Assembly (NCBI GenBank): GCA_964035545.1
Contig: OZ037767.1
Span: 14,038,801 to 14,102,800 of the forward strand
From: Bugula neritina
Taxonomy: Eukaryota; Bryozoa; Gymnolaemata; Cheilostomatida; Bugulidae
Direction: 5' to 3'
DNA length: 64,000 nt
Shown here: positions 11,786 through 23,239 of the stretch, one piece after another
How the letters are laid out: every line of letters begins with the position of its first letter
How positions within the stretch are numbered: position 1 is the first letter of the stretch
Notes under the pieces: model-generated
Seen by the model: only the letters and a program-made list of their open reading frames with translations
What the model was told of the DNA's origin: nothing
Databases searched by the model: none
Program-made: the position numbers and the translations under genes

Positions 11786-12366
11786 AATATGATATACTCA
11801 TAGTCATTTATTATAACAATGTATGTACTGTGTAGCGTGTTTACTTTGTGCTAGTCATAGATGCTGTGTATTTGCCCATATAACCGTCTGCTTCTTTTGC
11901 TATACCAAACTTTTCTGTTCATTGCATATCAGTTTCTATATAGCTATACTAGCTGCTACTCAATGCCATTGTTATCTACTATAGCATGCGTATAATAGGG
12001 TAATTATGCTTTTGTTACAATGCAATGCAGTTCCCAATGAAATTTTTAACTGAGCCAAATTGAATTTTTGACTGAAAATCGTGAAGGTATATAAACACAA
12101 CTTAATGCGGTATAGCATGTTAATAAGCACATTGATAAATACAGCTTTCAGATCCATTAATTCAATTCAACGCGAACTTGATTGAACAAAGCTTCGACAT
12201 TTTATTAGTTTTGTCAAAAGAAAACGGATTTAGTTGAGAATCTCAGATTAACTTCTTCTAGGAAAAAAATTTCAGCTCAAAAATGAGGCCTACTGAAAAC
12301 AGTTCAATATATAAAACAATAAATGTATAATACTATAGTAATTTTGATTGTTTTATCTGTTTTCAG

Positions 12367-15300
12367 ATGCCTGGTTCTACAAAACCATCTCATTTATTTG
12401 TCAGTGGAGTCATGGTGTCTATGCTATGTTTATTTTTATTATATTGGAGAAATGAACCGAGTGATTCTTCTTCTAGCCTAACATTGTTTAAACCCAACAG
12501 ACCTTTAGTAAAACCAAAACAATCGATCTTACTTCAAAAATCGGCTGAAGTTTCCCACCAGTCTACAAATGTCCAATCTCAAATGCGCAATAATTTGGCT
12601 CAAACAGAGACGAAAAGAACTGAGTCACGTCCAAAAGCAGCAGCCGTGTTGAAAGAACCAGTAAAGGTGGAGTATATAAATTACAAATTACAAATTATAA
12701 ATGAGCTCCCTTATAATATTTGTTATTATGCTGCATGCATGATTTAAATGGGTTTACTAGTGTTAAACCCCTGACCTTTTTTTTGCGTTATGCTTAAACT
12801 TTCTTTTTGTAAACCTCACAACACGCGGCATCATATGAAAAATAACAATTGTGTAAGGCCATTGTTTATAAAGACATACTATTGCATTGAAATATGTAAT
12901 ATATACTATATGATATATAACATGAATTATGTGATATATAATACATATTACGTTTAGCAATCTAATACATTAATGCCATATAGAGTGCAGTATTTTCAAA
13001 GTGCAACAAAGAATTTTTTAGTATAAAATTGAGTATATATTACTGTTTTGCTGACCAAAACTGTAGGCTTCTATAATAAGCAGTTTGTACGCAGAAGCCT
13101 AAATATTTTATAATCACTACTCCTACATTACCTTAGATATTATACGAAGATTTGTCAACTTGCCCAAAAGCAAGCTATCTAAGTGGATATAAGGCCCATT
13201 GCTGGATGCCAGAAACCAGCAAGAAGATACAGGACCAACCGTAAGAGTAACAGTCAATATCAATATTATAGTATAGTGAAGGTAGAAATACACTTTAACT
13301 CTGTCGTGGAAAATTTTATGGGACAAAGAAAGCAGTTTTGCAAACTAGCAGTTATCTAATATCAAGAATTTTAACTTGTTTTCTTTTTGCAAAGCTATAC
13401 TGCTATAAACAATGCCAATTTTGTCTTAAGGGAATATTTTTTAGCGAATCAAACATCATGTACTGCTTTCCAAACCTCCACCTTATTGGAATGAGAAAGA
13501 GCGCAACAACCGACTTTTCCAAGTGGTTTCGCTACCATTCACAAGTAGTCCATACTCAACAGGTACCCTTATTATGTGCTGAAGTTTTTAACCGTAACTT
13601 TATTAAATTAACTTATACATCTTAACATATTCCATACTATAATATTTTTTTATAAAATGTCACACAGGATTATTGGCCTAGCGAAAAGTTCACTTGCCCA
13701 CTCGAGTATTTCAAAGGAACTATACAAGCTAAGGTTAAACCAGGTGGAAATTACTTGAACATCGGTCCAGGTAAGACGAACATGATTTCTATAGTATATG
13801 GCTCTATGCATAAAACACTAAAATAATTGTAGAAGTCATGCCATTAAACGATAATAACTCAAGGTTAACTTCTTAACATTGCTTAATAGCTCAACATAAC
13901 TCTGTAAACAAAGGAATTTTCCAATAGAAAGTTTTTCATTTCAATAATAGTACTCATATATGCATTTTTTTCACTATATGTCTACCATATTGCTATTTCC
14001 TTGTCAGTTTTAAAATTGACAAGGAAATAGCAATTGTTTCACCTTATTTTTCTGTATAAGGTGAAACAAAAAACTTAACAAATGCAGGCATCTGTTTTTA
14101 CCTGTACAAATACACATTATTACACAAAGCATACGTGATGAAAAGTTACTGAGAACTATTAAAAGCAAAGTTTTATTGTCATTTTGCATTTGTGATATGC
14201 TGTTTGTTTATGCTCAAGTTTAATCAAACATTATTGAAATAAATGTACATCAAGTTTCTTTGTGTTCCATAAAAAGCATTTCTTGACATTTATAAAATGG
14301 AAACCTATTTTATTTAAACTATACATGCATTTTATTATAAAAATCAGTAAAGTCTATAAATTTTACAGGTAAATTAATATCATTTTTATTCTGTGTTTTA
14401 AAGTTTTAAATAATAGTTATAATTCTACCTACTCCTATGGCTTATGCCAGCTAATTTTCAACTTAGTGTCCGTATATATTGGATTGGTTAATAAATATTC
14501 GTATTGTTAAGTAAATACAATTTTTCTATTTGTCAGGGAATATAGCAGTATCTAGAAAACACTGGTCTAATGACACTCATATGAAAGTGGTAACAGCTAC
14601 ACAACTGTTAGGATTCATGGCCACACCTTCTACTAGATTCTACATACAGTTGAGAAATCCTACAGACAGGTGTGTTTATAAGTAACAGCTTTATATATAA
14701 ACCAAGTGCGAGATGTTATAGCCACTGAGGTTTAATGCTGTGCCTTTTTTCTCATCATATATTTTCTTAAAACTCACCATATGGTCATCTTTGTTTAAAT
14801 AAAACACCAAGTTTGACTTTTCTATTTTAGAGGCATTTCTTACTTGTTCCATTGGCATAAACTTGGCCTTGTACATAAAGAACTTACTCTTGACCAGATG
14901 AACGCCACTTTCGTAGACAATGTAATACGAAGGAATCTTCTAGAGCTCAAAGCCTGTCTAGACAAGCTGGGCGAGTTGGGTTGTTTCTACTCATCTAACC
15001 CAAAGGATGGTAAAATGGAGGTATGCAGTATCACATATTATTATAGCCTGCAAGTTTAGGTCTCAAAAGAAAAGCATTTTTGCATGCGAAAATTTATATT
15101 TTATTGTTTTGATTTAAGTTGCTATAAAATATCAATTATTATTTAAATGATATTATTTGTCGAAAATTACAGAGGGCTTCGTTTTCAGAAGTTGTGATAT
15201 GAGGCAAAATATACATATGCACATTGAACCAAAATTACTGACATGTAATTTTATGCTTTTAGGCAATAATTTTAATTTCCTATATTTTTGTTTCACAGTC

Positions 15301-15893
15301 ACTACTTCTCCACAGTCTCTATGTTATTATGATAGAGGAAACATTCAAGTTTATACCCAGAGAGCAGGTTATGATTAAAACTACCAGTGAATACAGTGAT
15401 ACGGTAAACACCTAATTTTCTTTTATAAAATTTTAATAATTAAGTTTTAGCCAGAGCAGACCTCTGGTAGCTCTTGAATGGAGGCAGCAAATCAAGAGGA
15501 AAGTTTGCTAAAACTTTGGCAAAAATGACGTAACTGCTTTTGCACTTAAAAAAATTTGCTCAATCAGCTGTGCTGCTCTGCTTGACAAAAGAAAACCGAA
15601 TATATGTTTTGTCCAAAAATTATCATAAATTATGACTTATTACACCTAAACAACTTTTGCCCTTGTTTTAGATTTCTACAATGAACGAAGTCTCTCAATT
15701 CTTTAACTTTAGCATCAGTAAAGTAACCATCGAAGATAAAAGTAAAAAGAAAGCTAATGTAGGTAACAAGAACCCTGTTTTTGAATCAACTCTGGAATTA
15801 CTTGATAATTTCTTCAAACCTTACAACAAAAGACTGGCTGATTTACTCGGAGATGAAAAGTGGCTGTTTAAAAAAGACAGGAGTCAGAACTGA
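12367..15893 (+). CDS. Carbohydrate sulfotransferase 15-like protein, tandem copy 2
   Basis: Paralogue of the upstream gene with exons 12367-12666, 13137-13240, 13445-13562, 13668-13770, 14537-14669, 14831-15020, 15299-15403, 15672-15893. Every exon has the same length and phase as in copy 1, and the product is again 424 aa. It starts with a membrane anchor (about residues 9-27, FVSGVMVSMLCLFLLYW) and a hydrophilic stem. The PAPS-binding motifs GMRKSAT and QLRNPTDR are conserved, as is the FIPREQ motif in exon 7. The stem and the N-terminal exons differ most between copies, while the catalytic exons are nearly identical. Introns are shorter than in copy 1; intron 4 holds two adjacent perfect hairpins instead of the solo LTR. 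It is probably a Golgi PAPS-dependent carbohydrate sulfotransferase with unknown acceptor. The start is chosen because the ATG again follows the acceptor tttcag directly. Confidence 0.85.
13989..14067. repeat. Two adjacent perfect hairpins in intron 4 of sulfotransferase 2
   Basis: Hairpin 1 has 18-bp arms (13989-14006 / 14017-14034, attgctatttccttgtca). Hairpin 2 has 12-bp arms (14036-14047 / 14056-14067, gtttcaccttat). They are separated by one base. Confidence 0.95.
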
Positions 15894-17027
15894 TGGTCTA
15901 AGCAGTCTGTTATTCTAAATTGTGATAATTTGTATTTTCTCTACACAAATCACTTACCAAGATTTCTGGTCAACTAAATTTGGGATTTCTAGCATTGAAA
16001 GTTGATGATATCTACACTGAATCAGAAAAATATCCCAATACATTTTTTATATAACAAAAAACAAGAAACAAATTTTTATTTATTTGTCTGTTTACACAAG
16101 TAAGTAAAATTAAGGTTATTTATTTATACAAATAAAATAGTATACATTTTTTATTTTAATGACAGTACTAGCCTATAAGGACATATTTAAATGCAGATTT
16201 TGAAAGTACATCGAAAGCTCAAATTTTTTATCTCGGTATTAATTAAGCTCGGGTCATTTTAGCGCATGACTTCTTTAAATTATAATGTATATCCTTTCAG
16301 CATAATTGTTTATTTTAATTAAATATAATAGTTAACACTGCACGGTTTTCCATTCTTATAGGTAACTTTTTTACTATTTGGCAAATTCAATTAACAAACT
16401 TGTTTTCTGTGCCTTTTATTAATTCTATACACTAATGCACTTAATTCTGCATCGTTTCTCATAGAAACATTATTACGCAAAATATTTTGCTACTAAAAAT
16501 AGAATCATTGTTAAAAGCTTTTATATATAGTTGGTTTTAAAATTTTTCAAAAGTATGAAATGGAAAATCCCAACATAATATTACTTTCTGTACACAAGGC
16601 AATCGTACACTAATGTATAACCTGGGGTCTCCACACATATTACGGCGTTTTAATACCCTCTCCACTATAATGATGTTGTGCAAACGTACACTGTGACTAT
16701 ATAAATGAATAAAAAGAAACAACTCATTCAAAGTAGTTTATAATTTTAAATTTATATAAACATGTTTATTTTAGATGAACAAATTTTGAAAAATATTGCA
16801 AAATTTCAAGTTCTTTAAATTGTATGCACTTAATGAATTTCTAGTACAGAATACTGCAAATACATTCACACAAACACATGTTTGAATTTGCTAAAAGCCT
16901 ACATATTTGGTAAAAATAGTAATTAAAGATTTTTTTGTAATTTAATGTGTCTTTGTGTATAATGATTATATTGTATTACATTTTACTACTTTATTGTGTG
17001 AGTGAGCAAACATATGATAGCCAGTCA
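15894..17027. other. Spacer after sulfotransferase 2
   Basis: AT-rich sequence without a supported gene. The part 15965-16740 is the template of the inverted duplicate at 20400-21317. Confidence 0.6.
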
Positions 17028-19828
17028 TTAGTTAGAAGAAGATAAATTAGAAGATTCTGATGAATTTTGTTTCCTATACCGAGACTTCCTGTTTGATGAG
17101 CGATATTCACTTTTCAGTTGGCTGTTACCTGAAGTCTCTTCTCTGTCTTTTGTTTCTTCGGGTTTTGACTGATTTGTTCTCTCAGGTTCTTTAGTGTTCT
17201 TAGTTTGTAGCTCTTCCGCTTTTACTGTTTGTGTTTCTATTGATGAGTTATATGGCTTCACCAAAGAGGGTTTTACATTTCGTAGCTTCTTCTGTTCATT
17301 GTATTCAATCGGCAATTGTCTCTAACAAAAATGAGCAAATAGAAAAAACAAATTAAGATAAATAATAAACAAAAATGTAGAGCAGTCATTGTAGGCTGAA
17401 ATTTAATTTTCTATGTTATACTCATTGTAAAAACTCATTGTTTTGTGAAATATTTCTATTCTTGTGATATTTTAAGTTAATTTACTAAACATGAATTAAG
17501 TAATTAATAAATTTAGAAATAATTTCTATTCTATTGTAGTAATTTGTGTAACTACTATGCGTGGGTTCCTAGCTTGTAATTAGGTCTATTTATCTACAGC
17601 AATAAAGTATTTAGGTAAAAGCTTCCAAGTTTATTTACTACTAATTATATAAAAGATACAGCACGTACACCGACTAGAGATTACATCTTCGCTTAGTTAG
17701 CACGCTCTCTCTACTGCAAAACTACTACTAACTGAGGCCTATCACGTGACGCACTTGGATAGGCTGAAGGAATACGGGGGACGCGCGCATTACGTCCTTA
17801 CTACACTATTATGCTATAGTCTATGTGATGTTTTATATTAAATAACGTGGATGAAGTTTTAGTAGAGTTGTCTTATTTTTAAAAGTTTTGAAGATTTTAA
17901 CTATTATGCAGATATATAATATAAATAAATTGTATTATTATAATAGTTATAATAAATATTTAAATACTATAATATATTATGAAATTATACATATTATAAA
18001 TATAAAAAACAAGTTTTAAAAAATGTTGTCGCATGGTAATAGTGTAACTTGTAAATGTGCTTGTCTAAAATATAGCTTCATGTAAACATTTTTATATTTT
18101 TTTAACAGCAATGCACTTTCAAACTATTAATAGTTAATTTTGAAACTCATACTGAGCACATATTTTACTGCTGATTAAAAGTTAATGAAAGATATCAACA
18201 TTTTGCTGAATTTAGCAATTTATTTGCTGAGGGAAAGAAAATATAATACTATAATATATTAGTTATGAATTTTCTTTTCAGAATTTCTCCTACAAAATTC
18301 TGCCCAATTGTAGAAGTGGAAAGAAAAAACATACCCAGCCCCCATGACTCTCTATCCAATCATCTACTTTGTACCATCTGAAGAAAAACTTTAACCAATC
18401 AACCAGCTCTAACATTCTAATCACATTTCTAGTATAAAATGCCTCCTCTGCAAGATAGGATGTCAGGCAAATGGCCTGAAGTGAAGAATAAAATGTCAAA
18501 CAAAGTCCTTTAGGTATATTACAATGATACATTCTTTGATACAATTAAACATATATTGCTTTTCACAAAACCTAAGCTATAATGTAACAATGTACGTATA
18601 GCTTTATTGTAATGCAATATTATAAGATGGAGTAATTTACATAGTAATTTGATCAGTGTATATAATATTAAAATATATTATATTATAGCAATGTGGTGAC
18701 TTAAGCTATTGTATAGTAACAGAGAAACTTTTTATAAAATTGTAATATAAATAATTAAATAATTATGTAATGAAATTTGAAATTAAAATGAAAACATATC
18801 TCACTAATAAACATATGTATATAGTATGTTATGTTACTATTACTATAAAAATATTATTGAAGTCATTTACTTTATAGGAATTACTACAAAAATTTGTATA
18901 TTTTAATGAAAATCCTTATGAATAAGAAATGTGCACTGTTTTGGCTTTTTGACTTGATTGTCCAAATTTATTTTGAAATGAAATTCTGTGAATGCACCAA
19001 AATACTTTTTTAATTACAGCTCACCATGACAACAGATGCCCAATCATAGTGAGCATTCTGTAAAGTGTAATGGGGTGCAATGCTAGGCTCATAGAAGAAG
19101 CTGTAAAAGATATACTCGTTGTACAGACGTTGAGCATCTGCTGATGGTAAAGCTGGTAGAACCTGTTTTCTGACTTCTTCAAAATGCAGAAGATTTTCCA
19201 TACTTTTTAAGTTATACTGTTCTGAAATGTAGTTGACGAAAAAATATAAATAATAATATTAGAAAAGCTGTTTAGTTACAGCAATATAACAAAATATGTA
19301 TTATTTATTTCATTTAAATACTGTGTATCCTATCAAGATAAAATATAAAATAATATATTGAATTATAAAATAAGGATGGTGATTAATCTATCATGTTGCA
19401 CTTGCACCAATAAAAATCTTTAGATTTGCTGTTTATATAGCTGTGCTTTCACTAGCTGTTGCTTTAATTTGGTGTGAGCTTTATGCTATCTGATAAATTG
19501 AGATTTTTGGCGTTAAGACTTAGATTACATATGTGTCTAATTTTATCATTTTCTATCAATATTATTATTTTAGACAATTTTTGCAACAAATTGTTTTATA
19601 AAAATTAAACACTGAGTATCTTAATTTTGCTGCCATGATATGATTTGAATTACATTACCATGTCATCTAAAAAATCATATATGCTACAATAGTTTGTGTG
19701 ATGTAGAGTTCCTTGGAGTTATCTTACCAATTTCACTCATGATGTCAAATATAGGCTCAGTTTTCATGTTGAAGTATAAAGTGTGATCAAAATACTTAAG
19801 ACTTTCACTGCCATATTTTCGAAATAAT
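17028..19828 (-). CDS. Divergent Bcl-2-like protein, 3' part (partial model)
   Basis: Four exons join in frame on the minus strand: 19728-19828, 19025-19221, 18335-18475, 17028-17321, giving 243 visible residues; the 5' end was not found. Exon 18335-18475 ends in VDDWIESHGGW, which fits the start of the Bcl-2 homology 2 motif (W-[LIM]-x3-[GR]-G-[WQ]). The intron falls right after GGW, a position I know from BCL2, BCL2L1 and BAX. Upstream, YDWASVVMAICLTSYLAEEA across the previous junction resembles BH1 (compare NWGRIVAFF). A weak BH3 candidate, LFRKYGSESLKYF, opens the first visible exon. Known family members regulate mitochondrial outer membrane permeability in apoptosis. Here the last about 80 residues are Glu/Lys/Ser-rich with no hydrophobic tail anchor, which is unusual. 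The assignment rests on short motifs and gene structure; an unrelated helical protein is the alternative. Confidence 0.45.
17547..17805 (-). mobile_element. Possible solo LTR in the last intron of the Bcl-2-like gene
   Basis: This 259-bp GC-richer island starts TGTAACTAC and ends TTACTACA on the + strand, so it has TG...CA ends with short inverted termini. It holds a TATA-like attatataaaag and a CACGTGACG word. No target-site duplication was found, so the call is weak. Confidence 0.35.
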
Positions 19829-20399
19829 CTAAAATGTCACAATTAAATTTATATTAGTTACATAATATGCAACCAAGTAATTATATAGGTGATATTTGTC
19901 CCTTTTTGGTGACACAACTCTTCAACCCTGCAAAAGATGATGCAAGACCACAAAATTCATTTAAAAATAAAAATTTAAAGCAAGGAAGTTTACGTTGTTT
20001 TCATTTTATACCATAAGTTACTAATCTAAAACACTGAATTTATTTTATCCATATATTATTATACATGCAGAACATCAATTTTTAGAACTTATCTTGAAAG
20101 TTAGACAATTTTTTTTCTGAAAAGTTGACTTAGATAGACACCATTAGATTATTATTTTTATTATAAACTAAAGTAAGTTAAAAAATCAGAAAGCACCATC
20201 ATTTATTAATATTCCAATTATGCAGAGCTGTAGTCATTTTACACAAGGTTATATTGTGTAAATTTATTTACAGATTTCTAAATCAAAAATTCATCGAGTA
20301 CATACAATAACCCGTGAAAGCATTGAAAACTTCATTGCTTATTTTCTATATTTATTCATTTAAAATAAATGCGTTCATATATGGATTTAAAATTAAATA

Positions 20400-21317
20400 A
20401 TTGCTACTTTGAATGAGTTGTTTATTTATATTTACTTAATCATGGTAAATGTTTGCACAACGTCACTAGTGGGGAGGGTATTAGAAAACTGTGGTCCATG
20501 TGGGGATCCCGGACTGTTTTGATATACAACTGCATTGTGTAAAGAAGTCAATATTATGTCGGGATTTTCCATTTCATTTCGGAGATACCAGATCCAAGTT
20601 TATAAAAAAAACTAATTCAGTAAACTTTTATTTAATATTTTTAGAAATTGTTGAAACTAACCAAAGAATTTTAACAATTTATTTCCTTATTAGCACAGTA
20701 TTTTAAAAAGTGTCTTATGTAATAACAGTTGAGAAGTGATGTGGAGTTATGCATAGCACACACAATAGTGTATAAAGCCAATAATAGGCAGAGAAAAATA
20801 TTATGTTAATGTATTTTATACAAACAAAGCAGTTTTCAGTAGACAAAGAAGTGAAATCATATACATGCAGTGTTAACTATTAAGTTTAGTTAAAAGAAAA
20901 TATTCAAATATAAACATGGTTGGTGATATTATTTAGGTTGAAAAAGAGTATAATGTATAACTTGAAGATTAAGTCATTAAAAATTGACTAATTTAGTGTA
21001 ATAAATGCTGCAAAAATTAAAATATATGCTCATGTGCTGTAATTTTATTAAAATTGTTAAATAAGAAATATTTTCTCTATAATTTACATCTTTATTTAAA
21101 TAAATAATTTTTATTTCATTTATTTATATAAAGTGATAAATGAAAAATGTTTACTGTTTACTTTTAGAAATTGCATTGGGATATGATTATAATACAGTAT
21201 AACTATATATCATCAATTACTTTCAATGCTAGAAATCTCAAACTTTGTTGACTAAAAATATTTGTTTTGATTTGCATAACTGATGCAAAATAACAGAGTG
21301 TAAAATAACAAATACAA
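20400..21317 (-). repeat. Inverted duplicate of the 3' flank of sulfotransferase copy 2
   Basis: Stretches here match, in reverse complement, the DNA downstream of copy 2 (about 15894-16740). Examples are the segment around 21215-21250 against 15965-16000 (gtcaactaaa and tctagcattgaaagt), and 20410-20580 against 16540-16740 (actttgaatgagttg, gtttgcacaac, ggagagggtatt-like and gggattttccat words). Together with the pseudo-exon at 21318-21539 this makes an inverted repeat arm of at least 1.1 kb. No gene is seen in it. Confidence 0.65.
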
Positions 21318-21539
21318 TCAATTCACACTCCTGTCTTTCTTAAACAGCCATTTTTCATCTCCGAGTAAATCAGCCAGTCTTTCGTTGTATGGTTTGAAGA
21401 AATCATCAATTGTAATTCCAGAGTTGATTCAAAAACAGGGTTTTTTTCCTATGTTTACTTTTTTCATATTTTTGTCCTCAAGAATTTTGTTTCTGATACT
21501 TAATTTAAAGAATTGAGACACTTTGCTCATTGTGGTAAT
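21318..21539 (-). pseudogene. Broken copy of the last sulfotransferase exon (inverted third copy)
   Basis: The reverse complement reads like exon 8 of the two sulfotransferase genes and has the same 222-nt length: an acceptor (gttttag), then a start close to ITTMSKVSQFFKL, and an end reading [15 protein letters not shown] before the stop. In the middle a 2-nt deletion (around the GGAAAAAAACCC run) shifts the frame into a TGA. A later 2-nt insertion (GAATTACAATTGATG) restores it. No other sulfotransferase exons were found upstream of it; a TA microsatellite, a hairpin and a retroelement fragment follow instead. Homology continues past the stop into 3' flanking DNA (to about 20400), which argues for a DNA-level inverted duplication rather than a processed copy. 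Confidence 0.8.
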
Positions 21540-21549
21540 CTAAAACAAT

Positions 21550-21557
21550 TATATATA

Positions 21558-21623
<66 letters not shown>

Positions 21624-21638
21624 TATATATATATAAAA
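21550..21638. repeat. (TA)n microsatellite beside the sulfotransferase pseudo-exon
   Basis: About 85 bp of TA repeats directly upstream (minus strand) of the pseudo-exon acceptor, in the position of its intron. Confidence 0.95.
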
Positions 21639-21783
21639 TATGTAAAATGTATATTATAATACTAGTTATCAAATAGTGCTCAAAATTTTCTATGAAAGTT
21701 GAGCTAAATACTATAAGTATGAATAAGGTTGTAATTGACTAAGATCTTTTATTTAAAATCAATTATATCACCTACAAATTTGT

Positions 21784-21862
21784 TTCGTAGCATGAAATTA
21801 CTGCCACTCGTCAGGGTGTTTATACATCACCCTGACGAGTGGCAGTAATTTCATGCTACGAA
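21784..21862. repeat. Perfect 35-bp inverted repeat with 9-nt loop
   Basis: The left arm 21784-21818 (ttcgtagcatgaaattac...) is the exact reverse complement of the right arm 21828-21862; the loop is tttatacat. It borders the retroelement fragment and may be a folded-back copy of its end. Confidence 0.95.
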
Positions 21863-23060
21863 GAAGTGTGTAGAAGAGGTGTAGAAGTCTTTCTTATTGT
21901 AGAAAATATAATAAAAAAGTCTGTATCCAAGATCTGTTCATGACGGACCCCTGCTTCGTGTGGATCTGCTTCAGCAACCCGCAATAGCAGAACACCCATT
22001 GTTCTAGAGCACACTGATGTGGGAATGACGCATCTGGAATAGCCAGGACGTCGGCCCACCGGGTAAAGTGGTCCATCAACATCAGAATCAAAGTGTTTCT
22101 TTGGCAGATAATGGCATATGTTTGACTAAGTCTACCGCCAGTGAACAGCTGGTGCCGATCAGTGGTCTCCGTGGGGCAGCCATGCTAACTAGCCTGGTAG
22201 AGCTTGCACAGCCGTATCCAAAATCACATGTCCTGAGTCAGTCCGGGCTAGTACCACCATAGCTGCAGACATCTAGTTACCTAATTGGCCTCAGCATGGG
22301 TCTGATTATGGGTATCTTAGATCAACTCTTGTTAAAGAGCGCATAGGCAGATCACCCGCTCACCTTTTTTATGACGGGTGTCAGCTGCCAGTGATATGGT
22401 CAACAGGCTATCCTGATTGACCTTGAGAAAATTCCAGCGGCGACAGAAATTTTGGAACTCAACGTCTCTTGTTTCTACTGCTCTTTGCTAGGTCGACTTC
22501 TTTTTTTTGGCTCGGCAGATGTCTGCTACTGTTTTGGTACAAAGTGGGGCTGGCACAGATGGCGTTGACAGCATCTGAGTGAGTTTTGAATTGCATATGA
22601 CCGTGCTCCCAGCTATAGGCGCTGTCCTCCCCCAACTGCTCCTTGGCGTCAAAGCAAGCAAGTCTCTTGTCATGTCTCTCTATGTGCAGGCACTCTTTAC
22701 ACTACTCCTCCAGATGGTGGCTCATGCCATTGGCATTCCCCTATTATTTAACAGCGCAATACTTTATCCTGTAAAAGAATTTAATAAGGATCTTCAAGTA
22801 ACAAGCTACTTGACTCGAAGGTTCAGCACACTTACACAGCCATATCAGTGACGCATGGTCTGTTCGTAGCTTGAACGTTCATCCATGCAATTTTGGCCAA
22901 AAGTGTTTAACCGCCTTGACTGCTGCTAAGAGTTCTTTTCAGGTGGTGCAGTAGTTATTCTCCGCAGTCAAGAAAGTCTTGTTGTAGTAAGACACTACTA
23001 CCTCTGTTTCACTCTGGACTAGTGGCAAGACAGCCCCATGCTGTGGTCACTAGTTTCAGT
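21863..23060 (-). mobile_element. Degenerate Ty3/gypsy retroelement pol fragment (RNase H to integrase)
   Basis: On the minus strand, about 23045-22850 reads as an RNase H segment (ENNYCTT, stop, KELLAAVKAVKHFWPK, later LRTDHAS) with two in-frame stops. About 22091-21894 reads as an integrase core start (LMDHFTRWADVLAIPD), followed by sequence resembling the core. Both are hallmarks of Ty3/gypsy pol in the usual order. Reverse transcriptase, gag and recognisable LTRs were not seen, so this is a truncated, dead copy. A perfect hairpin (21784-21862) abuts its 3' end. Confidence 0.75.
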
Positions 23061-23074
23061 GTCCATGCAGGATG

Positions 23075-23238
23075 GAAAACCCCTGATGAAAGGGTTTTTT
23101 GTTAAATCGGACTAAGGACTTGAATTGTGACTGGTTGCGCTTCCTAACATCACCAATAGATTTTTTCGGGTTTGAAACCATGGCTTCATGTTAACTTATA
23201 GGCAAAGGTTCTAACCCCTAGACCACAGCTGCTCCTTT
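23075..23238 (-). mobile_element. tRNA-derived SINE family B, internally shortened
   Basis: Head (gagcagctgtggtctagggg in reverse complement) and body (gatgttaggaagcgcaacca) are recognisable; about 40 bp of the body are missing. Confidence 0.75.
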
Positions 23239-23239
23239 T

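Noticed and set aside
19840-20400. Upstream exon of the Bcl-2-like gene
   Set aside because: One acceptor-like site near 19930 (minus) was considered, but no open frame with the needed phase 2 donor could be joined.
22579-22851. 90-codon + strand frame
   Set aside because: It lies antisense to the gypsy pol fragment, with no motif of its own.
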